Assembly: GCA_021799035.1 (NCBI GenBank)
Contig: JAJZBG010000009.1
Span: 1-64,000 of the forward strand
DNA: 64,000 nucleotides
Source: Actinomycetes bacterium
GTDB taxonomy: Bacteria; Actinomycetota; Acidimicrobiia; Acidimicrobiales; Acidimicrobiaceae
Reading direction: 5' to 3'
The notes beneath the pieces were generated by a model. The model was not told the DNA's origin and ran no database searches. It saw only the letters and a program-made list of their open reading frames with translations. Positions 54,650-63,877 of this stretch are shown in pieces. The number at the start of each line of letters is the position of its first letter. The stretch's first letter is position 1. A program made the translations under genes and the position numbers.

Positions 54650-55715
54650 CGCTGGCAGAGTCAAAAGTTGCCATCTCTACCAGAGTCCTTACGGCAGACT
54701 GGATTATCGGCACACTGAGACAGGCACCAGTTCCCTCGCCCAGACGCAAATCGAGCAAAAGTACAGGCTTGAGGCCAATGTAATCGAGCGCCTTCCTGGC
54801 CCCTGGCTCCTGGGAGAGGTGGCCCGCAAATATGTAATCTTTCACATGCTCAGAAAGTTCATAGCTCACGACAGCTGCAGCATCGGCAATCACACCATCT
54901 AAGACGACTGGAATCCGTCTGGCAGATGCAGCCAAAATCAGACCAGCCATTCCTGCGATCTCCAACCCGCCAATTGAAGCAAGGACTTCCAACGGACTTG
55001 ATGCAGCCTCATCCTGAAGCCGCGAGTGCGCCGACTTTATAGCCTTGATTTTTACTACCATGTGGTCGTCGCCGATTCCGGTTCCCCTTCCAGTGGTCTC
55101 CTCAACATCTGATTTGGCAAACCACGAGATAAGGGCAGCTGAAGGAGTGGTGTTTCCGATTCCCATATCGCCAATTAGAAGGATGTCACAGCCTTGGTCT
55201 ATGAGGTCATTCGCCACATCAAATCCAACCTGCACCGCCTCCTCAGCCTCTGCGACAGTCATTGCTGGCCGTCTTGCAAGATTGTCTGTTCCGGCACGGA
55301 CCTTTCTGCTGAGTATTCCCGCGAAACCCGAAGTGTCTCCAGCAACTCCGATATCTACAACCGACACCCTTGCACCTATCTGCTTTGCTATAGCATTTAT
55401 GGCCGCGCCACCTTCGAGGAAATTGGCAACCATCTGAGTTGTGACTTCCTGGGGCCATGGAGTGATGCCCTCCTCGAGAACGCCGTGGTCAGAAGCAAAG
55501 ATACATACCACGGGCTGCACCGGCACCCTGGGAGGGAACTCGGGCGATATTGCACTGTACTTGCCGGCAATATCCTCGAGAAACCCCAGCGCCCCAGCAG
55601 GCTTAGTGAGTATGGCTTGCCTCTCCATGGCCTTGTCATAGTTGGCCCGAGAGGCGGGTCCAATCAATCCAATCGCTTCTTTGAAATTCACTCCAACACT
55701 CCTGACTACCGGCAC
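54636..55715 (-). CDS. cobT: nicotinate-nucleotide--dimethylbenzimidazole phosphoribosyltransferase
   Basis: This 359-residue enzyme activates the lower ligand base in cobalamin synthesis. ASDHGVLEEGITPWPQEVT and GDMGIGNTTPSAAL are family signatures. No other cobalamin gene is nearby. It converges with hemY and overlaps it by 14 bases. Confidence 0.92.
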   Translation of the reverse strand: MPVVRSVGVNFKEAIGLIGPASRANYDKAMERQAILTKPAGALGFLEDIAGKYSAISPEFPPRVPVQPVVCIFASDHGVLEEGITPWPQEVTTQMVANFLEGGAAINAIAKQIGARVSVVDIGVAGDTSGFAGILSRKVRAGTDNLARRPAMTVAEAEEAVQVGFDVANDLIDQGCDILLIGDMGIGNTTPSAALISWFAKSDVEETTGRGTGIGDDHMVVKIKAIKSAHSRLQDEAASSPLEVLASIGGLEIAGMAGLILAASARRIPVVLDGVIADAAAVVSYELSEHVKDYIFAGHLSQEPGARKALDYIGLKPVLLLDLRLGEGTGACLSVPIIQSAVRTLVEMATFDSASVSKA

Positions 55716-55761
55716 TAATGTTTCTTCTCGCGCTGGTACATGACAGGATAACCGTGGAATG

Positions 55762-56262
55762 CTAGTCGAGCAAGCTGACTAGGTCGGAGTCGTCCTTGGT
55801 TGCGAACAAGATCTTGTTGAAGATGATGAACTTAGCAATCCAAAGGACTCCGAAGGCCCCAATCGATGCGACATTCACTGCAATTGCCACTTGCAGATGT
55901 TTGAGATGATGCTCCAGCGCAAGATGATCAGCTGCAGATACGGCCCAAAGTGAAAGTATCAGGCCCAAGAATGCGAGCCCCCAAAACGGAATGATCTCCT
56001 TGAAAAGATGCGACTTGCCAGTCTTGCCCCACGCCCATGCACGATTCATGTAATAGGATGGCAATGCTGATACTGCCACGGCAATGAAGTTTGAAGTAGT
56101 GGCAGACCAGAGGTGAAAAATCCCAAAGGCCAAAAAGAGAATCACCTGAGATATCACCACGGAAACAACCGAAGCCACGGTGTATTTGATTGCCTTCAAG
56201 GCAGTGTCTGAACGCTCCACTCGGGCCAGCAGCGGCTGCGGAACCAACTTTCTCCAAGTCAT
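55762..56262 (-). CDS. GtrA-like membrane protein
   Basis: This 166-residue protein has four hydrophobic helices and the GtrA pattern (KAIKYTVASVVSVVISQVILFL, PSYYMNRAWAWGKTGKSH, then ASIGAFGVLWIAKFIIFNKILF). GtrA-like proteins are thought to move or support polyprenyl-linked sugars at the cytoplasmic membrane. There is no glycosyltransferase immediately beside it. The function is known only in outline. Confidence 0.82.
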   Translation of the reverse strand: MTWRKLVPQPLLARVERSDTALKAIKYTVASVVSVVISQVILFLAFGIFHLWSATTSNFIAVAVSALPSYYMNRAWAWGKTGKSHLFKEIIPFWGLAFLGLILSLWAVSAADHLALEHHLKHLQVAIAVNVASIGAFGVLWIAKFIIFNKILFATKDDSDLVSLLD

Positions 56263-56304
56263 TTATACGAGCCTAGCATCCGTGCCTTTGTTAATTCCAG
56301 TGGC

Positions 56305-56334
56305 CTCTCTGAGAGGATTGGACCCCTCAGAGAG
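56305..56334. terminator. hairpin between gltA and the GtrA-like gene
   Basis: Perfect 9-base arms CTCTCTGAG and CTCAGAGAG surround a 12-base loop, 54 bases past the citrate synthase stop. There is no T-run on the minus strand, so it may be a Rho-type or mRNA-stability stem. Confidence 0.45.
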
Positions 56335-56387
56335 TAAATTTGTTCCAGCCCTAGAGCACCCTGGCTTTCGAGAACAACCGATAGGGC

Positions 56388-57662
56388 CTAGCGCTGATCG
56401 ATGGGTACATACTTTCGCTCAGCTTCGCCCGTGTAGATCTGACGAGGACGCACTATCTTTGAATCCTGCTCGAGCAGTTCCACGTAATGCGAGAGCCATC
56501 CAGAGACCCGAGGAATCGCGAAAAGAACCGGAAACATCTCGATAGGGAATCCCATCGCCTGGTAGATCAGCCCAGAGTAAAAGTCGACGTTCGGATAGAG
56601 CTTTCTCGAGACGAAGTAATCATCCGACAGAGCCACCTCTTCCAGCTTTAATGCGATATCCAAGAGGGGATTCTTGCCAGTGATCTCAAAGACGTCGTAG
56701 GCGACCTTCTTGATTATACGAGCACGAGGGTCATAGTTCTTGTATACCCTGTGGCCAAATCCTTGAAGTCTTTGGCCACTCTTGCCTTCCTTGACGAGTT
56801 TGATGAACGGCTCCACGTTGTCCAATGAGCCTATTTCCGTAAGCATCTTTACGACGGCTTCGTTGGCGCCTCCATGACGAGGACCGTACAGAGCTGCACA
56901 TGCCGCTGCGGTTGACGAGTACGGGTCCGAGTGTGCCGACCCTGCAGTTCTCATTGCAGTTGTCGAGCAGTTCTGTTCGTGGTCTGCGTGAAGGATGAAC
57001 AAGATGTCAATGGCGCGTACCAGCACGGGATCCGCCTCGAAATGAGGCTCAGCTATTTTCCACATCATGGAAAGGAAGTTGGCAGGGAATGACAGTTCGT
57101 TGTCGGGGTAGACGAACGGCATGCCAACGGAGAATCTGTGAGCGGCCGCAGCCAGTGTAGGCATCTTGGCGATCAAGCGTACGATCTGCTTCTCTCTGAT
57201 CTCAGGATCTGATATCTGCTTCGCATCCGCATAAAAAGTTGATAGTGCCGCAATGGCGGACACCAACATACCCATCGGGTGAGCATCGTAATGGAAGCCC
57301 TCAAGAAAACGCTTTCTCACATTCTCGTGAATGAAGGTGTGGTGAGTGACGTCGCGAACCCAAGCATCGTACTGGGCTGGAGTGGGCAATTCTCCCTTCA
57401 GCAAAAGATAAGCCACCTCGAGATAGGTGGAATCCTCCGCCAACTGTTCAATCGGATATCCCCTATATCGCAGGATGCCTGCGTCTCCGTCGAGGTAAGT
57501 GATTGAACTTGATGTCATCGCAGTTGAGGTGAGCCCTGGGTCATGAAACCAGATCCCCGGGAGCAGTTTTTGCCACTCCGCCGAAGATACCCCATCGTTC
57601 ACAATAGGAATCTCAATGGACTTGCCAGATCGATTATCCGTTATCGTAATGCTGTCAGGCAC
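56388..57662 (-). CDS. gltA: citrate synthase
   Basis: This 424-residue enzyme condenses acetyl-CoA and oxaloacetate. Catalytic residues lie in LHADHEQNCSTTAMR and GHRVYKNYDPRA (His), and in NVDFYSGLIYQAMGFP (Asp). YGPRHGGANEAVVKML binds CoA. The 60-residue N-terminal strand domain marks the longer hexamer-type enzyme. It is a lone gene. Confidence 0.95.
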   Translation of the reverse strand: MPDSITITDNRSGKSIEIPIVNDGVSSAEWQKLLPGIWFHDPGLTSTAMTSSSITYLDGDAGILRYRGYPIEQLAEDSTYLEVAYLLLKGELPTPAQYDAWVRDVTHHTFIHENVRKRFLEGFHYDAHPMGMLVSAIAALSTFYADAKQISDPEIREKQIVRLIAKMPTLAAAAHRFSVGMPFVYPDNELSFPANFLSMMWKIAEPHFEADPVLVRAIDILFILHADHEQNCSTTAMRTAGSAHSDPYSSTAAACAALYGPRHGGANEAVVKMLTEIGSLDNVEPFIKLVKEGKSGQRLQGFGHRVYKNYDPRARIIKKVAYDVFEITGKNPLLDIALKLEEVALSDDYFVSRKLYPNVDFYSGLIYQAMGFPIEMFPVLFAIPRVSGWLSHYVELLEQDSKIVRPRQIYTGEAERKYVPIDQR

Positions 57663-57848
57663 GATCCCGCCTTCCTAGGCTAAATCTCCGTTCCACAAGG
57701 GCATATCACGCACCTTGCAGAATGCTTATAAATCTGCGACACCTTTTTTGCCGCAGAAACATTTCGAATCTTAAAGGCACTTCGGCCAAAAAGAGGAAGT
57801 CTCCTTCGCTTCCAATTTACAATAAATCAGCTCACTACTTCCAAATAC

Positions 57849-58364
57849 TCAGCTCCAAACATACCTGTAGACATTTGTCTCACGGAGTCCGAACCCCATT
57901 CCAAGGTACAGCGCGTTAGCTTCCACCCTCGAAGGTCTTGATGTCAAATCCACCGACTTCGCACCTTGTGATTCAGCGAATTCCACTGCTGTTCTCACCA
58001 GTTCCTTGCCAATTCCCTTGCCCCTGGCATCTGAATCAACGATCACGTCTTCTATCCAGGCCCTGAGCCCAGTCGGTATAGGAAAAACAACCAAGGTGAG
58101 AGTCCCCAATATCTTCCCCGTCTCATTGTCGCTAGCAACAAGCAAGGTGACGCAGTCGTTCTCGATCAATCGTTGAAGGTCCCCCAGTTCGAGAGGCTTG
58201 GATGAGCTGGAAAGCTGGGGAACGAGATGATTCATGGCTCTCAAGAGTTCCAAAGAAGGTGTATCAACAGAGCTCACTTTGATCAATTGCAGTTCAACCC
58301 CCATGCGTCCAAACAAGCCAGAATAATCTATCGCCAATTCTTCAGAGATTCCACGCATCCTCAC
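57849..58364 (-). CDS. GNAT-family N-acetyltransferase
   Basis: This 171-residue protein has the GNAT acetyl-CoA-binding segment DARGKGIGKELVRTAVEF preceded by a WIEDVIVDSD strand, and a C-terminal YLGMGFGLRETNVYRY segment. It transfers an acetyl group to an amine; the substrate is unknown. It is divergent from the PAC2 gene 80 bases away. Confidence 0.82.
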   Translation of the reverse strand: MRMRGISEELAIDYSGLFGRMGVELQLIKVSSVDTPSLELLRAMNHLVPQLSSSSKPLELGDLQRLIENDCVTLLVASDNETGKILGTLTLVVFPIPTGLRAWIEDVIVDSDARGKGIGKELVRTAVEFAESQGAKSVDLTSRPSRVEANALYLGMGFGLRETNVYRYVWS

Positions 58365-58444
58365 TTGTAGAGATCAGCCATCAATCGATCCAGGCGGGAG
58401 ACTCGAAATTTATATAGTCGAAGCAAACAAGGTATCCTGAAGGG

Positions 58445-59341
58445 ATGGAAGATTTAGTGTGGCTGGACTCTATACCGTCTGAGCTGCGCAGGCCAATTCT
58501 GATCACTGCTTTCTCGGGATGGAATGACGCAGCCGAGGCTGCGACACTTGCCGTCGACTTTCTTCGAAAGAAGCTGCACGCACGCGTCATAGCTGAAATC
58601 GATCCGGAGGAGTTTTACGACTTCACGACCATAAGACCGCATGTCAGTCTTCAAGACTCGCTGATTCGACAAATACGATGGCCCCGGACCTCTATTTCAA
58701 TTGCCCACCTTGAGTACATTGACCGAGATCTGATCTTCGTAAAAGGTCCTGAACCACAACTGAAATGGAAGAGATTCGTATCCACCCTGTTCGAGCTTGC
58801 TGAAGACTTCGAAGTGGAAATGATCGTCTCCCTTGGTGCGCTTTTAGCCGACTACCCTCACACAAGACCTGTCCGCGTCACAGCCACCTCCAACAGCCCC
58901 GAACTGCTTGAGAAGTACGGCCTCATGCCATCTTCCTATGAAGGGCCGACTGGGATAATTGGAGTCCTGACCTCATGGTTCGACAAAGGCGGAATACCAG
59001 GCACTTCACTTTGGGCGAATATCCCTCATTACATCACCCAGACGCCCTCGCCCAAAGGTGCAAGAGCACTTGTGGAGAAGCTCCTGGAGCTGCTTGCATT
59101 CAGAATCGACACTTTGGAACTGGATCTGGCAACTGCTGAGTACGACCGTCAGATAGCATCGATCATCGATAACGACGAAGAGGCCAAAGCTTACGTGGCG
59201 CAGCTCGAAGCCTCGCGCGATCTCGAGCAGATTGATGCCGACACCGATCCGGCTGTCTTTGAACAGCAAATTGAATCTGGCTCTATAGATTCTCTCACTG
59301 AAGAAGTCCAGAACTTTCTTCGAAACCACAAGAAGGACTGA
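58445..59341 (+). CDS. PAC2-family protein (proteasome assembly chaperone-like)
   Basis: This 298-residue protein starts with LRRPILITAFSGWNDAAEAAT and has LGALLADYPHTRPVRVTAT, typical of PAC2-family proteins of actinobacteria and archaea. An acidic helical C-terminus follows from about 245. Partners in eukaryotes assist proteasome assembly; the bacterial role is not established. ATG 58445 has GAAGGG directly before it, with a very short spacing. Confidence 0.85.
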   Translation: MEDLVWLDSIPSELRRPILITAFSGWNDAAEAATLAVDFLRKKLHARVIAEIDPEEFYDFTTIRPHVSLQDSLIRQIRWPRTSISIAHLEYIDRDLIFVKGPEPQLKWKRFVSTLFELAEDFEVEMIVSLGALLADYPHTRPVRVTATSNSPELLEKYGLMPSSYEGPTGIIGVLTSWFDKGGIPGTSLWANIPHYITQTPSPKGARALVEKLLELLAFRIDTLELDLATAEYDRQIASIIDNDEEAKAYVAQLEASRDLEQIDADTDPAVFEQQIESGSIDSLTEEVQNFLRNHKKD

Positions 59342-59503
59342 CGCCAGCACGTCTTCAGCGAACCGATCAGAACCATCGCTGTAGCTCGATTTTGCATCGG
59401 GATATGCGTGACAACCCGTCCATTTGGAAAGACCAACGAAATCATGGAGAATAGATCTGTCATGTGAGAAGAATCTCCGTGGCGATTCTGTTCAGGGGGA
59501 CAC

Positions 59504-61165
59504 GTGGATTCGGAGACGTTCAAGATCCAGTTTCGTGAAGGACTGCCGCTCGAAAAGGGAAAGTACCCCGGCCTGCGACCAAGGCGCGAGGTCACTGACG
59601 GAATTGTCTGCGACTACGACGTTGCAGTGAAGATGCGCGACGGCATCAAAATATATGTCGATGTCTTTAGGCCTGAAACCCCAGGCGAATACCCCAGCCT
59701 TCTAGCTTGGGCCCCTTACGGGAAACACGGCAGAATAAAGTATCGGTTCTTCCCTCACTGCGGCGTCTGCGACAATGATCTGTCGCCTCTGGCCACATTC
59801 GAAGCAGCTGATCCGAAGTACTGGTGCGCAGAAGGTTACGCAGTTATCTACGCAGACCCTCGTGGGGCATGGGGTTCCGAAGGAGACCTGACCCTCTTGG
59901 GGCCGCAAGAGGCCCATGACTGCTACGACCTCATCGAATGGGCTGGTAGCCAGCCATGGTGTAACGGCAAAGTTGGAATGCACGGCGTCTCCTACCTCGC
60001 ATGGAGCCAATGGAAAGTTGCTGCGCTCAATCCGCCTCATCTAGCTGCCATCAATCCATGGGAAGGGGTCACTGATTTCTACCGCGAACTGGCATTCCAC
60101 GGGGGAATACCTGAGACGGCGTTTATGGCTATGTGGCATCCGAGCGTGAGCTTCACCAAGACCCGCGTAGAGGACCTTGTAAAGATGGCAGAGGATCATC
60201 CCTTATTCGATGAATACTGGGAAAGCAAGAATGCTGATCTCGCCAAGATAACCGTGCCGTGCTTTGCAGTTGCAAGTTGGGCGGATCACGGACTTCACGC
60301 TCGTGGAACGCTGGAAGGGTTCAAGAAGATTTCGTCCGAAAATAAATGGCTGATGATTCACGGGCGAAAGAAGTGGGAGAACTTTTATCAGAACGTCGAG
60401 AGGCAAAGGCAGTTCTTCGACATGTTTCTGAAGGGAAAGAAAACGGAGGTCCGCTTCTGGCCAAGGGTGCTTTTGGAAGTTAGGGAACGTTACTACGTCG
60501 GGAACTTCCGTAAAGAGTCTGACTGGCCTCTTCCTCAAGTGCGCTACGAGCCCCTCTACTTGGATGCAGAAGACCGAACTATGAACCGACAAGCGCCTCG
60601 ACACCAGGCAGCAACCAGTTACGACACTGACAGCGAGTCTTCCACCCCGCAAGTTTCTTTCGATTGCAAATGGGAGCAAAGGGTTGAGCTAATTGGAGGC
60701 ATGAAGCTAAAGCTGTGGGTTGAAGCCCCCGATGCAGACGACATGGACATTTTTGTGGCCGTGCAGAAAATCGACAGATCAGGCGAGGTGGTCCCTTTTC
60801 AATTCCTTGGCAACCACGAAGACGGGCCCGTAGCTCTGGGCTGGCTCCGCGTCTCGCACCGCGAGCTTGACCATAAGCGCTCCACTCCTGAACAACCAGT
60901 CCACCTCCATTTAAAAGAGGCAAAGCTCGTAGCCGGAGAGGTTGTTCCCATTGAAATAGAGATTTGGCCATCGGGAACTCTGTTCGAGGAGAATGAGATC
61001 CTGAGGATCATCGTCCAGGGAAGTGACATCTACGCCTATCCCCAAGATATGAATACGAACGGCCATAGCGCTACCGTCAACCGCGGCGAGCACATCATTC
61101 ACACCGGCGGAAAGTACGATTCGCATCTGCTTGTGCCAGTGATTCCTGAGCCAATTCACTCATGA
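59504..61165 (+). CDS. CocE/NonD-family serine hydrolase
   Basis: This 553-residue enzyme has the X-Pro dipeptidyl-peptidase/cocaine-esterase fold. The N-terminal alpha/beta-hydrolase domain has nucleophile Ser163 in MHGVSYLAW, preceded by YADPRGAWGSEGDL. The C-terminal jelly-roll domain begins near 365. Members hydrolyse acyl esters or amides; the motif reads GVSYLAW rather than the usual GVSYLG. GTG 59504 follows AGGGGGA. An acyl-CoA synthetase gene starts 16 bases later, so the released acid may be activated there. Confidence 0.82.
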   Translation: MDSETFKIQFREGLPLEKGKYPGLRPRREVTDGIVCDYDVAVKMRDGIKIYVDVFRPETPGEYPSLLAWAPYGKHGRIKYRFFPHCGVCDNDLSPLATFEAADPKYWCAEGYAVIYADPRGAWGSEGDLTLLGPQEAHDCYDLIEWAGSQPWCNGKVGMHGVSYLAWSQWKVAALNPPHLAAINPWEGVTDFYRELAFHGGIPETAFMAMWHPSVSFTKTRVEDLVKMAEDHPLFDEYWESKNADLAKITVPCFAVASWADHGLHARGTLEGFKKISSENKWLMIHGRKKWENFYQNVERQRQFFDMFLKGKKTEVRFWPRVLLEVRERYYVGNFRKESDWPLPQVRYEPLYLDAEDRTMNRQAPRHQAATSYDTDSESSTPQVSFDCKWEQRVELIGGMKLKLWVEAPDADDMDIFVAVQKIDRSGEVVPFQFLGNHEDGPVALGWLRVSHRELDHKRSTPEQPVHLHLKEAKLVAGEVVPIEIEIWPSGTLFEENEILRIIVQGSDIYAYPQDMNTNGHSATVNRGEHIIHTGGKYDSHLLVPVIPEPIHS

Positions 61166-61181
61166 GAAGGGGGAGCCATCC

Positions 61182-62744
61182 ATGCTTGGAACGACGGTCG
61201 ACATTATTAGAAAGTGGGCAGATCGCTGGTCAGACAAGCCGTTCATCATCACGGAAAACGAGTCGCTGACATATTCACTCTATTACCAAAGGGTTTGCCA
61301 GCTCGCTGGCTGGCTCGAACAGCATGGTGTCAGACCCGGAGACAACGTCGGCTTTCTGATGATCAACTCAGTCGAACTCTATGTCGGATTGCTAGCTACC
61401 CACCGAATAGGAGCAGTGGCAAATCTCTGGAACTTTAGGCTTAGCAGGAGCGAAATCTCTTACCTCGCCTCTCATGTTGATGCAAAAGCTGTAATCGTAA
61501 GCCCAGAACTTCTGCCAGCCGTATCGGGCTATCCGGGAGTCATCCTCTGTGCCGGTTTGCCGCCATCGGGCTCCAACGGCATGCATTACTTTGACGAGGT
61601 TGCTCAAATGCCAATCAGCGAACCGGGTCTCCCTGAGCCATCCGAGGAATCCCTTTCGTCAGTGATCTACACATCCGGCACCACCGGCCATCCCAAGGGT
61701 GCCGCATACACGCACCAGACTCAATTGCTGTCCGCCATTCAATACTGTCTTGAAATGGGCCTCGGCTTTGGAAGCCGAGGTATATCGGCAGCACCTGTGA
61801 TACACGGCGGAGCAACCAACTTCTTTTTAGCCTATCTTTTCATAGGCGGAGCGTTCATCGATTCCGGCAAGTATGACGCTTACCGCCTGTTAGGTCTGGC
61901 ATCCAAGTATCACGCAACGGAGATCATGGCAGTGCCAACTCAGATCTTCGAGCTCTTGAAAACTGCGCAAGATGGTGGTCTCACCAAGGAGAACTTCAGC
62001 GACCTCAAGCTCATTCGTACAGCTGGCTCTCCTTACCCCAAGGAGATGGTGGAACAAGTCCATGATATCTTTGGATGCCACCTTCTCAACACCTTTGGAA
62101 TGACTGAGAACTGCTCCAACGTCACCAGTATGCACTCCGGATACGACCCCGAAAGCTCGTGGACCACGATCGGAAAGCCCACGTACTTTTGGAACGCGCT
62201 GGCAGTTGAACTGGAAGAATCTGACGAGTCGATCAAAGAGGTTTCACGACCTGGGAGAGGTCAGCTCGTGGTAAAGGGTCCGCAGAATATTGGAAGCTAC
62301 TACAAATCGGATTTGGCTCCCCGCTACAAAGATGGTTGGCTTTATGCCCGCGACATTGTAGATGTTGACACAACCGGCCATATGCAGATCATCGACCGCG
62401 TAGATTCCACCATCTTGAGCGGTGGCGAGAATGTGTACCCCCAAGAGGTAGAGATGTTTCTCAAAAAACACCCGGCCATAGAAGATGCGGGAGTCACGGG
62501 CGTTCCGGATTCAAGATGGGGTGAGCAGGTTGTAGCTCTAGTGGTGTCCAAGGACAAGTCACTTAGCGAGAGTGACATAAACGACTGGTGTCTCCAGAAC
62601 AGTCATGAACTCTCTCGCTATAAAAGACCTAGACAGGTCGTGTTTGTCGAAGAACTTCCCAAAAACGTCTTCGGCAAGCTCGAACGTTACAAGCTTCGAG
62701 AAAAGTTTCAAGAAGCTCGAAAGCAACAGAGGGATCCGAGTTAG
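61182..62744 (+). CDS. AMP-binding acyl-CoA synthetase
   Basis: This 520-residue adenylate-forming enzyme activates a carboxylic acid to its CoA thioester. The P-loop YTSGTTGHPKG is at 163-173. The NTFGMTENCSNVTS and GWLYARDIVDVDTTGHMQIIDRV motifs follow, and the C-terminal Lys-bearing loop is PKNVFGKLERY. Chain-length or aromatic specificity cannot be read. ATG 61182 has AGGGGG upstream. It is co-transcribed with the CocE/NonD hydrolase. Confidence 0.88.
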   Translation: MLGTTVDIIRKWADRWSDKPFIITENESLTYSLYYQRVCQLAGWLEQHGVRPGDNVGFLMINSVELYVGLLATHRIGAVANLWNFRLSRSEISYLASHVDAKAVIVSPELLPAVSGYPGVILCAGLPPSGSNGMHYFDEVAQMPISEPGLPEPSEESLSSVIYTSGTTGHPKGAAYTHQTQLLSAIQYCLEMGLGFGSRGISAAPVIHGGATNFFLAYLFIGGAFIDSGKYDAYRLLGLASKYHATEIMAVPTQIFELLKTAQDGGLTKENFSDLKLIRTAGSPYPKEMVEQVHDIFGCHLLNTFGMTENCSNVTSMHSGYDPESSWTTIGKPTYFWNALAVELEESDESIKEVSRPGRGQLVVKGPQNIGSYYKSDLAPRYKDGWLYARDIVDVDTTGHMQIIDRVDSTILSGGENVYPQEVEMFLKKHPAIEDAGVTGVPDSRWGEQVVALVVSKDKSLSESDINDWCLQNSHELSRYKRPRQVVFVEELPKNVFGKLERYKLREKFQEARKQQRDPS

Positions 62745-62745
62745 G

Positions 62746-63438
62746 CTAATCAGACTCGGGCGACGCCCAAAGCGGATCTCTCGGCGGATCAAAATAAGTC
62801 TCGCCGTGTTGGCCATTGATTGCCGAGAAAGCCATCTTCACCCAACCTCCAATGGCTGCCAGAGGAGTTGGCAGTGCTTCTTCTCCAAACCAGCCAACGT
62901 CGAGACACTCTAGGGGGTGCGCTTTGAGATCTCCCCCGATCGGCTCGCAGTAGAAGATCATCGAATACATGGGAACCGTAGTGAAGCCACGCTGCATCCC
63001 ATCTACGACCGACAGCAATCTTGTTGGCCTGACTCGAATTCCGGTCTCTTCGAGAACCTCTTTTGCAACTATCTCTGCTGGGCTGTAGCCCACGTCCGCC
63101 CATCCGGTCGGGTAGAGCCAGACACCCGAATCAGCCCTTTGAACCAGAAGAAGCTCCTTTTGATGATTTCCCACAATTGCGCCGACCGCTGTCTTTGGGG
63201 TGACATATCCCGGAATCCCACGACCAATGGACCTTCTCCAGACCTCGAAGATCTCATCGACATATCGATCTTCTGAGTCCCCATGTCCGTTGAGATATGC
63301 TTTCATCTCTGCTGCGATATGAAGTATCTCTTCGAAACGCTCCTTTTCGTAGAGATTTTCCGTGAAAGAGAGGCCCGTGCTGGCAACGCCAGCGAGCGCC
63401 TCGCTCCATCGGTTTAACGCTGATCTTGCAATGTCCAC
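62746..63438 (-). CDS. NUDIX hydrolase with N-terminal helical domain
   Basis: This 230-residue protein has a helical N-terminal region (residues 1-80) and a NUDIX domain whose box spans 112-133 (TGWADVGYSPAEIV then AKEVLEETG). The first box Glu is Tyr118 and the box Arg is Lys126, changes I recall as normal for this actinobacterial family. It hydrolyses a nucleoside-diphosphate derivative, possibly ADP-ribose. It converges with the acyl-CoA synthetase one base away. Confidence 0.8.
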   Translation of the reverse strand: MDIARSALNRWSEALAGVASTGLSFTENLYEKERFEEILHIAAEMKAYLNGHGDSEDRYVDEIFEVWRRSIGRGIPGYVTPKTAVGAIVGNHQKELLLVQRADSGVWLYPTGWADVGYSPAEIVAKEVLEETGIRVRPTRLLSVVDGMQRGFTTVPMYSMIFYCEPIGGDLKAHPLECLDVGWFGEEALPTPLAAIGGWVKMAFSAINGQHGETYFDPPRDPLWASPESD

Positions 63439-63557
63439 ATAATCGAAGCTAGCGAAAAATCCTCACTAATGTGACGCTGCCGTGGGAATTCGAAAACTCG
63501 CATCCGAATGGTGCAACCAGAAGAAGCTGATATTCCTGGATTCAAGATCTATGCTCG

Positions 63558-63743
63558 ATGAGCATGGCGGTGAAAACGGACTGCAAACACTACATCATGC
63601 AAACGGTGAAATCGGGTGACAAGTTGGAGAAGTGCCGCCTCGGCGCAAATGAGCCTTTCCCTTTCGCATGTCCGGAAAACTGTCTTTTCTTTGAGCCCAG
63701 AGATGGCATTTCCAAAGCTGGCTGGCACGTACCCAGAAGCTGA
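63558..63743 (+). CDS. small Cys-containing protein, 61 residues
   Basis: This 61-residue frame has four Cys (9, 26, 38 and 42) in the pattern DCKHYIMQTVK, EKCRLGA, FACPENCLFFEPR. A CxxxC pair follows two isolated Cys, which suggests a metal site. No clear ribosome site lies upstream, so the message may be leaderless or the start may be ATG two codons later. I recall similar short proteins in actinobacteria but no function. It lies 130 bases before mscL. Confidence 0.6.
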   Translation: MSMAVKTDCKHYIMQTVKSGDKLEKCRLGANEPFPFACPENCLFFEPRDGISKAGWHVPRS

Positions 63744-63877
63744 CCTTTGACACAGCGAAAACCCAAGGTACCTCCCTGCAATATGATTCAGCTGGGCTCT
63801 TTGACAAAATCGAGATAGCGATAACAGACTCTGGTAGCCTCACCATCAGTGGAGACATGATCGGGGGTAACAGGTGA
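63740..63877 (+). CDS. possible small frame coupled to mscL, no standard start codon
   Basis: A 45-codon frame runs from the end of the Cys-containing protein gene and its stop overlaps the mscL GTG by four bases (GTGA), the usual sign of coupled translation. The translation ([19 protein letters not shown] near its end) looks like beta strands. No ATG, GTG or TTG start exists in frame; CTG 63740 overlaps the previous stop. It could be a true frame with a CTG start, a frameshifted extension, or chance. Confidence 0.3.
   Translation: MTFDTAKTQGTSLQYDSAGLFDKIEIAITDSGSLTISGDMIGGNR

Noticed and set aside
62857-63103. Loss of the first NUDIX-box Glu as a sign of an inactive enzyme
   Set aside because: The Tyr and Lys substitutions match what I recall as the normal box of this actinobacterial subfamily, so inactivity is not supported.
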